Source: Caecitellus pseudoparvulus (taxonomy: Eukaryota; Bigyra: Bicosoecida). From it: a stretch of 64,000 nt of DNA. A program made the position numbers and the translations under genes. Numbering within the stretch: position 1 is the first letter of the stretch; each line of letters begins with the position of its first letter. The DNA is taken from NCBI GenBank assembly GCA_965644315.1, contig CBFFRQ010000214.1, positions 1 to 64,000 of the forward strand, in the 5' to 3' direction. The notes below the pieces were generated by a model. The model ran no database searches and was not told the origin of the DNA. It saw nothing but the letters and a program-made list of their open reading frames with translations. Below, piece after piece: positions 12,501-27,500 of this stretch.

Positions 12501-15500
12501 AGTGTGACGGCCCCGCTGCTGCCCGACTGTGTCGTGCCAGTGCTCAGCACCATGGCGCCGCTGTCGCCCGATGTCGACCCGCCCGACGCCAGTGTCACGG
12601 CCCCGCTGCTGCCCGACTGTGTCGTGCCAGTGCTCAGCACCAGCGACCCCGACACACCCGTGCCCACAGCGTTGGCACTGCGCACCACCACTGCACCAGT
12701 GCTGGACACCGCACCACTCCCGCTCACCACACTCACCACACCGCCCACACTGCCACCAGCAGTGCTGGCGCCAGCTGACACGTACAGGTGCCCGCCGTCG
12801 CCCTGGTCAGTGCCGCCCACAGTCATGGACATGCTGCCGGCGACCCCCGATGTGGCGGCCCCCGTGGCCATGTGCAGGTACCCGGCGTCGCCCGTGAGCG
12901 CGGTGCCAGTGCTCAGCACCATGGCGCCGCTGTCGCCCGATGTCGACCCGCCCGACGCCAGTGTCACGGCCCCGCTGCTGCCCGACTGTGTCGTGCCAGT
13001 GCTCAGCACCAGCGACCCCGACACACCCGTGCCCACAGCGTTGGCACTGCGCACCACCACTGCACCAGTGCTGGACACCGCACCACTCCCGCTCACCACA
13101 CTCACCACACCGCCCACACTGCCACCAGCAGTGCTGGCGCCAGCTGACACGTACAGGTGCCCGCCGTCGCCCTGGTCAGTGCCGCCCACAGTCATGGACA
13201 TGCTGCCGGCGGCCCCCGATGTGGCGGCCCCCGTGGCCATGTGCAGGTACCCGGCGTCGCCCGTGAGCGCGGTGCCAGTGCTCAGCACCATGGCGCCGCT
13301 GTCGCCCGATGTCGACCCGCCCGACGCCAGTGTCACGGCCCCGCTGCTGCCCGACTGTGTCGTGCCAGTGCTCAGCACCATGGCGCCGCTGTCGCCCGAT
13401 GTCGACCCGCCCGACGCCAGTGTCACGGCCCCGCTGCTGCCCGACTGTGTCGTGCCAGTGCTCAGCACCAGCGACCCCGACACACCCGTGCCCACAGCGT
13501 TGGCACTGCGCACCACCACTGCACCAGTGCTGGACACCGCACCACTCCCGCTCACCACACTCACCACACCGCCCACACTGCCACCAGCAGTGCTGGCGCC
13601 AGCTGACACGTACAGGTGCCCGCCGTCGCCCTGGTCAGTGGCGCCCACAGTCATGGACATGCTGCCGGCGGCCCCCGATGTGGCGGCCCCCGTGGCCATG
13701 TGCAGGTACCCGGCGTCGCCCGTGAGCGCGGTGCCAGTGCTCAGCACCATGGCGCCGCTGTCGCCCGATGTCGACCCGCCCGACGCCAGTGTGACGGCCC
13801 CGCTGCTGCCCGACTGTGTCGTGCCAGTGCTCAGCACCATGGCGCCGCTGTCGCCCGATGTCGACCCGCCCGACGCCAGTGTCACGGCCCCGCTGCTGCC
13901 CGACTGTGTCGTGCCAGTGCTCAGCACCAGCGACCCCGACACGCCCGTGCCCACAGCGTTGGCACTGCGCACCACCACTGCACCAGTGCTGGACACCGCA
14001 CCACTCCCGCTCACCACACTCACCACACCGCCCACACTGCCACCAGCAGTGCTGGCGCCAGCTGACACGTACAGGTGCCCGCCGTCGCCCTGGTCAGTGG
14101 CGCCCACAGTCATGGACATGCTGCCGGCGGCCCCCGATGTGGCGGCCCCCGTGGCCATGTGCAGGTACCCGGCGTCGCCCGTGAGCGCGGTGCCAGTGCT
14201 CAGCACCATGGCGCCGCTGTCGCCCGATGTCGACCCGCCCGACGCCAGTGTCACGGCCCCGCTGCTGCCCGACTGTGTCGTGCCAGTGCTCAGCACCATG
14301 GCGCCGCTGTCGCCCGATGTCGACCCGCCCGACGCCAGTGTCACGGCCCCGCTGCTGCCCGACTGTGTCGTGCCAGTGCTCAGCACCAGCGACCCCGACA
14401 CACCCGTGCCCACAGCGTTGGCACTGCGCACCACCACTGCACCAGTGCTGGACACCGCACCACTCCCGCTCACCACACTCACCACACCGCCCACACTGCC
14501 ACCAGCAGTGCTGGCGCCAGCTGACACGTACAGGTGCCCGCCGTCGCCCTGGTCAGTGGCGCCCACAGTCATGGACATGCTGCCGGCGGCCCCCGATGTG
14601 GCGGCCCCCGTGGCCATGTGCAGGTACCCGGCGTCGCCCGTGAGCGCGGTGCCAGTGCTCAGCACCATGGCGCCGCTGTCGCCCGATGTCGACCCGCCCG
14701 ACGCCAGTGTCACGGCCCCGCTGCTGCCCGACTGTGTCGTGCCAGTGCTCAGCACCAGCGACCCCGACACGCCCGTGCCCACAGCGTTGGCACTGCGCAC
14801 CACCACTGCACCAGTGCTGGACACCGCACCACTCCCGCTCACCACACTCACCACACCGCCCACACTGCCACCAGCAGTGCTGGCGCCAGCTGACACGTAC
14901 ACGTGCCCGCCGTCGCCCTGGTCAGTGGCGCCCACAGTCATGGACATGCTGCCGGCGACCCCCGATGTGGCGGCCCCCGTGGCCATGTGCAGGTACCCGG
15001 CGTCGCCCGTGAGCGCGGTGCCAGTGCTCAGCACCATGGCGCCGCTGTCGCCCGATGTCGACCCGCCCGACGCCAGTGTGACGGCCCCGCTGCTGCCCGA
15101 CTGTGTCGTGCCAGTGCTCAGCACCATGGCGCCGCTGTCGCCCGATGTCGACCCGCCCGACGCCAGTGTCACGGCCCCGCTGCTGCCCGACTGTGTCGTG
15201 CCAGTGCTCAGCACCAGCGACCCCGACACACCCGTGCCCACAGCGTTGGCACTGCGCACCACCACTGCACCAGTGCTGGACACCGCACCACTCCCGCTCA
15301 CCACACTCACCACACCGCCCACACTGCCACCAGCAGTGCTGGCGCCAGCTGACACGTACAGGTGCCCGCCGTCGCCCTGGTCAGTGCCGCCCACAGTCAT
15401 GGACATGCTGCCGGCGGCCCCCGATGTGGCGGCCCCCGTGGCCATGTGCAGGTACCCGGCGTCGCCCGTGAGCGCGGTGCCAGTGCTCAGCACCATGGCG

Positions 15501-18500
15501 CCGCTGTCGCCCGATGTCGACCCGCCCGACGCCAGTGTCACGGCCCCGCTGCTGCCCGACTGTGTCGTGCCAGTGCTCAGCACCATGGCGCCGCTGTCGC
15601 CCGATGTCGACCCGCCCGACGCCAGTGTCACGGCCCCGCTGCTGCCCGACTGTGTCGTGCCAGTGCTCAGCACCAGCGACCCCGACACACCCGTGCCCAC
15701 AGCGTTGGCACTGCGCACCACCACTGCACCAGTGCTGGACACCGCACCACTCCCGCTCACCACACTCACCACACCGCCCACACTGCCACCAGCAGTGCTG
15801 GCGCCAGCTGACACGTACACGTGCCCGCCGTCGCCCTGGTCAGTGCCGCCCACAGTCATGGACATGCTGCCGGCGGCCCCCGATGTGGCGGCCCCCGTGG
15901 CCATGTGCAGGTACCCGGCGTCGCCCGTGAGCGCGGTGCCAGTGCTCAGCACCATGGCGCCGCTGTCGCCCGATGTCGACCCGCCCGACGCCAGTGTCAC
16001 GGCCCCGCTGCTGCCCGACTGTGTCGTGCCAGTGCTCAGCACCATGGCGCCGCTGTCGCCCGATGTCGACCCGCCCGACGCCAGTGTCACGGCCCCGCTG
16101 CTGCCCGACTGTGTCGTGCCAGTGCTCAGCACCAGCGACCCCGACACACCCGTGCCCACAGCGTTGGCACTGCGCACCACCACTGCACCAGTGCTGGACA
16201 CCGCACCACTCCCGCTCACCACACTCACCACACCGCCCACACTGCCACCAGCAGTGCTGGCGCCAGCTGACACGTACAGGTGCCCGCCGTCGCCCTGGTC
16301 AGTGCCGCCCACAGTCATGGACATGCTGCCGGCGGCCCCCGATGTGGCGGCCCCCGTGGCCATGTGCAGGTACCCGGCGTCGCCCGTGAGCGCGGTGCCA
16401 GTGCTCAGCACCATGGCGCCGCTGTCGCCCGATGTCGACCCGCCCGACGCCAGTGTCACGGCCCCGCTGCTGCCCGACTGTGTCGTGCCAGTGCTCAGCA
16501 CCAGCGACCCCGACACGCCCGTGCCCACAGCGTTGGCACTGCGCACCACCACTGCACCAGTGCTGGACACCGCACCACTCCCGCTCACCACACTCACCAC
16601 ACCGCCCACACTGCCACCAGCAGTGCTGGCGCCAGCTGACACGTACAGGTGCCCGCCGTCGCCCTGGTCAGTGCCGCCCACAGTCATGGACATGCTGCCG
16701 GCGGCCCCCGATGTGGCGGCCCCCGTGGCCATGTGCAGGTACCCGGCGTCGCCCGTGAGCGCGGTGCCAGTGCTCAGCACCATGGCGCCGCTGTCGCCCG
16801 ATGTCGACCCGCCCGACGCCAGTGTGACGGCCCCGCTGCTGCCCGACTGTGTCGTGCCAGTGCTCAGCACCATGGCGCCGCTGTCGCCCGATGTCGACCC
16901 GCCCGACGCCAGTGTCACGGCCCCGCTGCTGCCCGACTGTGTCGTGCCAGTGCTCAGCACCAGCGACCCCGACACACCCGTGCCCACAGCGTTGGCACTG
17001 CGCACCACCACTGCACCAGTGCTGGACACCGCACCACTCCCGCTCACCACACTCACCACACCGCCCACACTGCCACCAGCAGTGCTGGCGCCAGCTGACA
17101 CGTACAGGTGCCCGCCGTCGCCCTGGTCAGTGCCGCCCACAGTCATGGACATGCTGCCGGCGGCCCCCGATGTGGCGGCCCCCGTGGCCATGTGCAGGTA
17201 CCCGGCGTCGCCCGTGAGCGCGGTGCCAGTGCTCAGCACCATGGCGCCGCTGTCGCCCGATGTCGACCCGCCCGACGCCAGTGTCACGGCCCCGCTGCTG
17301 CCCGACTGTGTCGTGCCAGTGCTCAGCACCATGGCGCCGCTGTCGCCCGATGTCGACCCGCCCGACGCCAGTGTCACGGCCCCGCTGCTGCCCGACTGTG
17401 TCGTGCCAGTGCTCAGCACCAGCGACCCCGACACGCCCGTGCCCACAGCGTTGGCACTGCGCACCACCACTGCACCAGTGCTGGACACCGCACCACTCCC
17501 GCTCACCACACTCACCACACCGCCCACACTGCCACCAGCAGTGCTGGCGCCAGCTGACACGTACAGGTGCCCGCCGTCGCCCTGGTCAGTGCCGCCCACA
17601 GTCATGGACATGCTGCCGGCGACCCCCGATGTGGCGGCCCCCGTGGCCATGTGCAGGTACCCGGCGTCGCCCGTGAGCGCGGTGCCAGTGCTCAGCACCA
17701 TGGCGCCGCTGTCGCCCGATGTCGACCCGCCCGACGCCAGTGTCACGGCCCCGCTGCTGCCCGACTGTGTCGTGCCAGTGCTCAGCACCAGCGACCCCGA
17801 CACACCCGTGCCCACAGCGTTGGCACTGCGCACCACCACTGCACCAGTGCTGGACACCGCACCACTCCCGCTCACCACACTCACCACACCCCCCACACTG
17901 CCACCAGCAGTGCTGGCGCCAGCTGACACGTACAGGTGCCCGCCGTCGCCCTGGTCAGTGGCGCCCACAGTCATGGACATGCTGCCGGCGGCCCCCGATG
18001 TGGCGGCCCCCGTGGCCATGTGCAGGTACCCGGCGTCGCCCGTGAGCGCGGTGCCAGTGCTCAGCACCATGGCGCCGCTGTCGCCCGATGTCGACCCGCC
18101 CGACGCCAGTGTCACGGCCCCGCTGCTGCCCGACTGTGTCGTGCCAGTGCTCAGCACCATGGCGCCGCTGTCGCCCGATGTCGACCCGCCCGACGCCAGT
18201 GTCACGGCCCCGCTGCTGCCCGACTGTGTCGTGCCAGTGCTCAGCACCAGCGACCCCGACACACCCGTGCCCACAGCGTTGGCACTGCGCACCACCACTG
18301 CACCAGTGCTGGACACCGCACCACTCCCGCTCACCACACTCACCACACCGCCCACACTGCCACCAGCAGTGCTGGCGCCAGCTGACACGTACAGGTGCCC
18401 GCCGTCGCCCTGGTCAGTGCCGCCCACAGTCATGGACATGCTGCCGGCGACCCCCGATGTGGCGGCCCCCGTGGCCATGTGCAGGTACCCGGCGTCGCCC

Positions 18501-21500
18501 GTGAGCGCGGTGCCAGTGCTCAGCACCATGGCGCCGCTGTCGCCCGATGTCGACCCGCCCGACGCCAGTGTCACGGCCCCGCTGCTGCCCGACTGTGTCG
18601 TGCCAGTGCTCAGCACCAGCGACCCCGACACGCCTGTGCCCACAGCGTTGGCACTGCGCACCACCACTGCACCAGTGCTGGACACCGCACCACTCCCGCT
18701 CACCACACTCACCACACCGCCCACACTGCCACCAGCAGTGCTGGCGCCAGCTGACACATACAGGTGCCCGCCGTCGCCCTGGTCAGTGGCGCCCACAGTC
18801 ATGGACATGCTGCCGGCGACCCCCGATGTGGCGGCCCCCGTGGCCATGTGCAGGTACCCGGCGTCGCCCGTGAGCGCGGTGCCAGTGCTCAGCACCATGG
18901 CGCCGCTGTCGCCCGATGTCGACCCGCCCGACGCCAGTGTCACGGCCCCGCTGCTGCCCGACTGTGTCGTGCCAGTGCTCAGCACCATGGCGCCGCTGTC
19001 GCCCGATGTCGACCCGCCCGACGCCAGTGTCACGGCCCCGCTGCTGCCCGACTGTGTCGTGCCAGTGCTCAGCACCAGCGACCCCGACACACCCGTGCCC
19101 ACAGCGTTGGCACTGCGCACCACCACTGCACCAGTGCTGGACACCGCACCACTCCCGCTCACCACACTCACCACACCGCCCACACTGCCACCAGCAGTGC
19201 TGGCGCCAGCTGACACGTACAGGTGCCCGCCGTCGCCCTGGTCAGTGGCGCCCACAGTCATGGACATGCTGCCGGCGACCCCCGATGTGGCGGCCCCCGT
19301 GGCCATGTGCAGGTACCCGGCGTCGCCCGTGAGCGCGGTGCCAGTGCTCAGCACCATGGCGCCGCTGTCGCCCGATGTCGACCCGCCCGACGCCAGTGTG
19401 ACGGCCCCGCTGCTGCCCGACTGTGTCGTGCCAGTGCTCAGCACCATGGCGCCGCTGTCGCCCGATGTCGACCCGCCCGACGCCAGTGTCACGGCCCCGC
19501 TGCTGCCCGACTGTGTCGTGCCAGTGCTCAGCACCAGCAACCCCGACACACCTGTGCCCACAGCGTTGGCACTGCGCACCACCACTGCACCTGTGCTGGA
19601 CACCGCACCACTCCCGCTCACCACACTCACCACACCGCCCACACTGCCACCAGCAGTGCTGGCGCCAGCTGACACATACAGGTGCCCGCCGTCGCCCTGG
19701 TCAGTGGCGCCCACAGTCATGGACATGCTGCCGGCGACCCCCGATGTGGCGGCCCCCGTGGCCATGTGCAGGTACCCGGCGTCGCCCGTGAGCGCGGTGC
19801 CAGTGCTCAGCACCATGGCGCCGCTGTCGCCCGATGTCGACCCGCCCGACGCCAGTGTCACGGCCCCGCTGCTGCCCGACTGTGTCGTGCCAGTGCTCAG
19901 CACCAGCGACCCCGACACGCCTGTGCCCACAGCGTTGGCACTGCGCACCACCACTGCACCTGTGCTGGACACCGCACCACTCCCGCTCACCACACTCACC
20001 ACACCGCCCACACTGCCACCAGCAGTGCTGGCGCCAGCTGACACGTACACGTGCCCGCCGTCGCCCTGGTCAGTGCCGCCCACAGTCATGGACATGCTGC
20101 CGGCGGCCCCCGATGTGGCGGCCCCCGTGGCCATGTGCAGGTACCCGGCGTCGCCCGTGAGCGCGGTGCCAGTGCTCAGCACCATGGCGCCGCTGTCGCC
20201 CGATGTCGACCCGCCCGACGCCAGTGTCACGGCCCCGCTGCTGCCCGACTGTGTCGTGCCAGTGCTCAGCACCATGGCGCCGCTGTCGCCCGATGTCGAC
20301 CCGCCCGACGCCAGTGTCACGGCCCCGCTGCTGCCCGACTGTGTCGTGCCAGTGCTCAGCACCAGCGACCCCGACACACCCGTGCCCACAGCGTTGGCAC
20401 TGCGCACCACCACTGCACCAGTGCTGGACACCGCACCACTCCCGCTCACCACACTCACCACACCGCCCACACTGCCACCAGCAGTGCTGGCGCCAGCTGA
20501 CACGTACAGGTGCCCGCCGTCGCCCTGGTCAGTGGCGCCCACAGTCATGGACATGCTGCCGGCGACCCCCGATGTGGCGGCCCCCGTGGCCATGTGCAGG
20601 TACCCGGCGTCGCCCGTGAGCGCGGTGCCAGTGCTCAGCACCATGGCGCCGCTGTCGCCCGATGTCGACCCGCCCGACGCCAGTGTCACGGCCCCGCTGC
20701 TGCCCGACTGTGTCGTGCCAGTGCTCAGCACCATGGCGCCGCTGTCGCCCGATGTCGACCCGCCCGACGCCAGTGTCACGGCCCCGCTGCTGCCCGACTG
20801 TGTCGTGCCAGTGCTCAGCACCAGCGACCCCGACACACCCGTGCCCACAGCGTTGGCACTGCGCACCACCACTGCACCTGTGCTGGACACCGCACCACTC
20901 CCGCTCACCACACTCACCACACCGCCCACACTGCCACCAGCAGTGCTGGCGCCAGCTGACACATACAGGTGCCCGCCGTCGCCCTGGTCAGTGGCGCCCA
21001 CAGTCATGGACATGCTGCCGGCGGCCCCCGATGTGGCGGCCCCCGTGGCCATGTGCAGGTACCCGGCGTCGCCCGTGAGCGCGGTGCCAGTGCTCAGCAC
21101 CATGGCGCCGCTGTCGCCCGATGTCGACCCGCCCGACGCCAGTGTCACGGCCCCGCTGCTGCCCGACTGTGTCGTGCCAGTGCTCAGCACCATGGCGCCG
21201 CTGTCGCCCGATGTCGACCCGCCCGACGCCAGTGTCACGGCCCCGCTGCTGCCCGACTGTGTCGTGCCAGTGCTCAGCACCAGCGACCCCGACACGCCCG
21301 TGCCCACAGCGTTGGCACTGCGCACCACCACTGCACCAGTGCTGGACACCGCACCACTCCCGCTCACCACACTCACCACACCGCCCACACTGCCACCAGC
21401 AGTGCTGGCGCCAGCTGACACATACAGGTGCCCGCCGTCGCCCTGGTCAGTGGCGCCCACAGTCATGGACATGCTGCCGGCGACCCCCGATGTGGCGGCC

Positions 21501-24500
21501 CCCGTGGCCATGTGCAGGTACCCGGCGTCGCCCGTGAGCGCGGTGCCAGTGCTCAGCACCATGGCGCCGCTGTCGCCCGATGTCGACCCGCCCGACGCCA
21601 GTGTCACGGCCCCGCTGCTGCCCGACTGTGTCGTGCCAGTGCTCAGCACCAGCGACCCCGACACACCCGTGCCCACAGCGTTGGCACTGCGCACCACCAC
21701 TGCACCTGTGCTGGACACCGCACCACTCCCGCTCACCACACTCACCACACCGCCCACACTGCCACCAGCAGTGCTGGCGCCAGCTGACACGTACACGTGC
21801 CCGCCGTCGCCCTGGTCAGTGGCGCCCACAGTCATGGACATGCTGCCGGCGATTCCATGATTTGATGATCCTGTTGAGATTAGGACATGCCCCGATGATC
21901 CTGAAAATGATCGTCCAGTCCCGAGATTAACAGCTCCAGAGTTGCCATTTGAGCTACGGCCAGTTTCAAGACCAAGTGACCCTGAGTCTCCGTGCTCAGT
22001 TCTTCCAGATTTGATCTCCACGGCACCAGTGTCACCTGACACTGACAGTCCAGACCCAAGTGAAACATGGCCAGATGCTCCATTCGTCGATGTTCCAGTA
22101 TGCATCATCATCTTTCCAGAGGATCCCGAAAGAATAGCATTCGCGCTACGCACCACCACTGCACCAGTGCTGGACACCGCACCACTCCCGCTCACCACAC
22201 TCACCACACCGCCCACACTGCCACCAGCAGTGCTGGCGCCAGCTGACACGTACAGGTGCCCGCCGTCGCCCTGGTCAGTGGCGCCCACAGTCATGGACAT
22301 GCTGCCGGCGACCCCCGATGTGGCGGCCCCCGTGGCCATGTGCAGGTACCCGGCGTCGCCCGTGAGCGCGGTGCCAGTGCTCAGCACCATGGCGCCGCTG
22401 TCGCCCGATGTCGACCCGCCCGACGCCAGTGTCACGGCCCCGCTGCTGCCCGACTGTGTCGTGCCAGTGCTCAGCACCATGGCGCCGCTGTCGCCCGATG
22501 TCGACCCGCCCGACGCCAGTGTCACGGCCCCGCTGCTGCCCGACTGTGTCGTGCCAGTGCTCAGCACCAGCGACCCCGACACACCCGTGCCCACAGCGTT
22601 GGCACTGCGCACCACCACTGCACCAGTGCTGGACACCGCACCACTCCCGCTCACCACACTCACCACACCGCCCACACTGCCACCAGCAGTGCTGGCGCCA
22701 GCTGACACGTACACGTGCCCGCCGTCGCCCTGGTCAGTGCCGCCCACAGTCATGGACATGCTGCCGGCGGCCCCCGATGTGGCGGCCCCCGTGGCCATGT
22801 GCAGGTACCCGGCGTCGCCCGTGAGCGCGGTGCCAGTGCTCAGCACCATGGCGCCGCTGTCGCCCGATGTCGACCCGCCCGACGCCAGTGTCACGGCCCC
22901 GCTGCTGCCCGACTGTGTCGTGCCAGTGCTCAGCACCATGGCGCCGCTGTCGCCCGATGTCGACCCGCCCGACGCCAGTGTCACGGCCCCGCTGCTGCCC
23001 GACTGTGTCGTGCCAGTGCTCAGCACCAGCGACCCCGACACGCCCGTGCCCACAGCGTTGGCACTGCGCACCACCACTGCACCAGTGCTGGACACCGCAC
23101 CACTCCCGCTCACCACACTCACCACACCGCCCACACTGCCACCAGCAGTGCTGGCGCCAGCTGACACGTACAGGTGCCCGCCGTCGCCCTGGTCAGTGGC
23201 GCCCACAGTCATGGACATGCTGCCGGCGGCCCCCGATGTGGCGGCCCCCGTGGCCATGTGCAGGTACCCGGCGTCGCCCGTGAGCGCGGTGCCAGTGCTC
23301 AGCACCATGGCGCCGCTGTCGCCCGATGTCGACCCGCCCGACGCCAGTGTCACGGCCCCGCTGCTGCCCGACTGTGTCGTGCCAGTGCTCAGCACCATGG
23401 CGCCGCTGTCGCCCGATGTCGACCCGCCCGACGCCAGTGTCACGGCCCCGCTGCTGCCCGACTGTGTCGTGCCAGTGCTCAGCACCAGCGACCCCGACAC
23501 ACCCGTGCCCACAGCGTTGGCACTGCGCACCACCACTGCACCAGTGCTGGACACCGCACCACTCCCGCTCACCACACTCACCACACCGCCCACACTGCCA
23601 CCAGCAGTGCTGGCGCCAGCTGACACGTACAGGTGCCCGCCGTCGCCCTGGTCAGTGCCGCCCACAGTCATGGACATGCTGCCGGCGGCCCCCGATGTGG
23701 CGGCCCCCGTGGCCATGTGCAGGTACCCGGCGTCGCCCGTGAGCGCGGTGCCAGTGCTCAGCACCATGGCGCCGCTGTCGCCCGATGTCGACCCGCCCGA
23801 CGCCAGTGTCACGGCCCCGCTGCTGCCCGACTGTGTCGTGCCAGTGCTCAGCACCATGGCGCCGCTGTCGCCCGATGTCGACCCGCCCGACGCCAGTGTC
23901 ACGGCCCCGCTGCTGCCCGACTGTGTCGTGCCAGTGCTCAGCACCAGCGACCCCGACACACCCGTGCCCACAGCGTTGGCACTGCGCACCACCACTGCAC
24001 CAGTGCTGGACACCGCACCACTCCCGCTCACCACACTCACCACACCGCCCACACTGCCACCAGCAGTGCTGGCGCCAGCTGACACGTACAGGTGCCCGCC
24101 GTCGCCCTGGTCAGTGCCGCCCACAGTCATGGACATGCTGCCGGCGACCCCCGATGTGGCGGCCCCCGTGGCCATGTGCAGGTACCCGGCGTCGCCCGTG
24201 AGCGCGGTGCCAGTGCTCAGCACCATGGCGCCGCTGTCGCCCGATGTCGACCCGCCCGACGCCAGTGTCACGGCCCCGCTGCTGCCCGACTGTGTCGTGC
24301 CAGTGCTCAGCACCAGCGACCCCGACACACCCGTGCCCACAGCGTTGGCACTGCGCACCACCACTGCACCAGTGCTGGACACCGCACCACTCCCGCTCAC
24401 CACACTCACCACACCGCCCACACTGCCACCAGCAGTGCTGGCGCCAGCTGACACGTACAGGTGCCCGCCGTCGCCCTGGTCAGTGCCGCCCACAGTCATG

Positions 24501-27500
24501 GACATGCTGCCGGCGACCCCCGATGTGGCGGCCCCCGTGGCCATGTGCAGGTACCCGGCGTCGCCCGTGAGCGCGGTGCCAGTGCTCAGCACCATGGCGC
24601 CGCTGTCGCCCGATGTCGACCCGCCCGACGCCAGTGTGACGGCCCCGCTGCTGCCCGACTGTGTCGTGCCAGTGCTCAGCACCATGGCGCCGCTGTCGCC
24701 CGATGTCGACCCGCCCGACGCCAGTGTCACGGCCCCGCTGCTGCCCGACTGTGTCGTGCCAGTGCTCAGCACCAGCGACCCCGACACACCCGTGCCCACA
24801 GCGTTGGCACTGCGCACCACCACTGCACCAGTGCTGGACACCGCACCACTCCCGCTCACCACACTCACCACACCGCCCACACTGCCACCAGCAGTGCTGG
24901 CGCCAGCTGACACGTACAGGTGCCCGCCGTCGCCCTGGTCAGTGGCGCCCACAGTCATGGACATGCTGCCGGCGACCCCCGATGTGGCGGCCCCCGTGGC
25001 CATGTGCAGGTACCCGGCGTCGCCCGTGAGCGCGGTGCCAGTGCTCAGCACCATGGCGCCGCTGTCGCCCGATGTCGACCCGCCCGACGCCAGTGTCACG
25101 GCCCCGCTGCTGCCCGACTGTGTCGTGCCAGTGCTCAGCACCATGGCGCCGCTGTCGCCCGATGTCGACCCGCCCGACGCCAGTGTCACGGCCCCGCTGC
25201 TGCCCGACTGTGTCGTGCCAGTGCTCAGCACCAGCGACCCCGACACACCCGTGCCCACAGCGTTGGCACTGCGCACCACCACTGCACCAGTGCTGGACAC
25301 CGCACCACTCCCGCTCACCACACTCACCACACCGCCCACACTGCCACCAGCAGTGCTGGCGCCAGCTGACACGTACAGGTGCCCGCCGTCGCCCTGGTCA
25401 GTGCCGCCCACAGTCATGGACATGCTGCCGGCGACCCCCGATGTGGCGGCCCCCGTGGCCATGTGCAGGTACCCGGCGTCGCCCGTGAGCGCGGTGCCAG
25501 TGCTCAGCACCATGGCGCCGCTGTCGCCCGATGTCGACCCGCCCGACGCCAGTGTGACGGCCCCGCTGCTGCCCGACTGTGTCGTGCCAGTGCTCAGCAC
25601 CAGCGACCCCGACACGCCCGTGCCCACAGCGTTGGCACTGCGCACCACCACTGCACCAGTGCTGGACACCGCACCACTCCCGCTCACCACACTCACCACA
25701 CCGCCCACACTGCCACCAGCAGTGCTGGCGCCAGCTGACACGTACAGGTGCCCGCCGTCGCCCTGGTCAGTGCCGCCCACAGTCATGGACATGCTGCCGG
25801 CGGCCCCCGATGTGGCGGCCCCCGTGGCCATGTGCAGGTACCCGGCGTCGCCCGTGAGCGCGGTGCCAGTGCTCAGCACCATGGCGCCGCTGTCGCCCGA
25901 TGTCGACCCGCCCGACGCCAGTGTCACGGCCCCGCTGCTGCCCGACTGTGTCGTGCCAGTGCTCAGCACCATGGCGCCGCTGTCGCCCGATGTCGACCCG
26001 CCCGACGCCAGTGTCACGGCCCCGCTGCTGCCCGACTGTGTCGTGCCAGTGCTCAGCACCAGCGACCCCGACACACCCGTGCCCACAGCGTTGGCACTGC
26101 GCACCACCACTGCACCAGTGCTGGACACCGCACCACTCCCGCTCACCACACTCACCACACCGCCCACACTGCCACCAGCAGTGCTGGCGCCAGCTGACAC
26201 GTACAGGTGCCCGCCGTCGCCCTGGTCAGTGGCGCCCACAGTCATGGACATGCTGCCGGCGGCCCCCGATGTGGCGGCCCCCGTGGCCATGTGCAGGTAC
26301 CCGGCGTCGCCCGTGAGCGCGGTGCCAGTGCTCAGCACCATGGCGCCGCTGTCGCCCGATGTCGACCCGCCCGACGCCAGTGTCACGGCCCCGCTGCTGC
26401 CCGACTGTGTCGTGCCAGTGCTCAGCACCATGGCGCCGCTGTCGCCCGATGTCGACCCGCCCGACGCCAGTGTCACGGCCCCGCTGCTGCCCGACTGTGT
26501 CGTGCCAGTGCTCAGCACCAGCGACCCCGACACACCCGTGCCCACAGCGTTGGCACTGCGCACCACCACTGCACCAGTGCTGGACACCGCACCACTCCCG
26601 CTCACCACACTCACCACACCGCCCACACTGCCACCAGCAGTGCTGGCGCCAGCTGACACGTACACGTGCCCGCCGTCGCCCTGGTCAGTGCCGCCCACAG
26701 TCATGGACATGCTGCCGGCGGCCCCCGATGTGGCGGCCCCCGTGGCCATGTGCAGGTACCCGGCGTCGCCCGTGAGCGCGGTGCCAGTGCTCAGCACCAT
26801 GGCGCCGCTGTCGCCCGATGTCGACCCGCCCGACGCCAGTGTCACGGCCCCGCTGCTGCCCGACTGTGTCGTGCCAGTGCTCAGCACCAGCGACCCCGAC
26901 ACACCCGTGCCCACAGCGTTGGCACTGCGCACCACCACTGCACCAGTGCTGGACACCGCACCACTCCCGCTCACCACACTCACCACACCGCCCACACTGC
27001 CACCAGCAGTGCTGGCGCCAGCTGACACGTACACGTGCCCGCCGTCGCCCTGGTCAGTGGCGCCCACAGTCATGGACATGCTGCCGGCGACCCCCGATGT
27101 GGCGGCCCCCGTGGCCATGTGCAGGTACCCGGCGTCGCCCGTGAGCGCGGTGCCAGTGCTCAGCACCATGGCGCCGCTGTCGCCCGATGTCGACCCGCCC
27201 GACGCCAGTGTCACGGCCCCGCTGCTGCCCGACTGTGTCGTGCCAGTGCTCAGCACCATGGCGCCGCTGTCGCCCGATGTCGACCCGCCCGACGCCAGTG
27301 TCACGGCCCCGCTGCTGCCCGACTGTGTCGTGCCAGTGCTCAGCACCAGCGACCCCGACACACCCGTGCCCACAGCGTTGGCACTGCGCACCACCACTGC
27401 ACCAGTGCTGGACACCGCACCACTCCCGCTCACCACACTCACCACACCGCCCACACTGCCACCAGCAGTGCTGGCGCCAGCTGACACGTACAGGTGCCCG

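Noticed and set aside
21853-22148. Mobile element or foreign insertion in the array
   Set aside because: Unit length is unchanged at 459 bp, the 15-residue register continues, and there are no terminal repeats or target duplications; it is substituted rung sequence.
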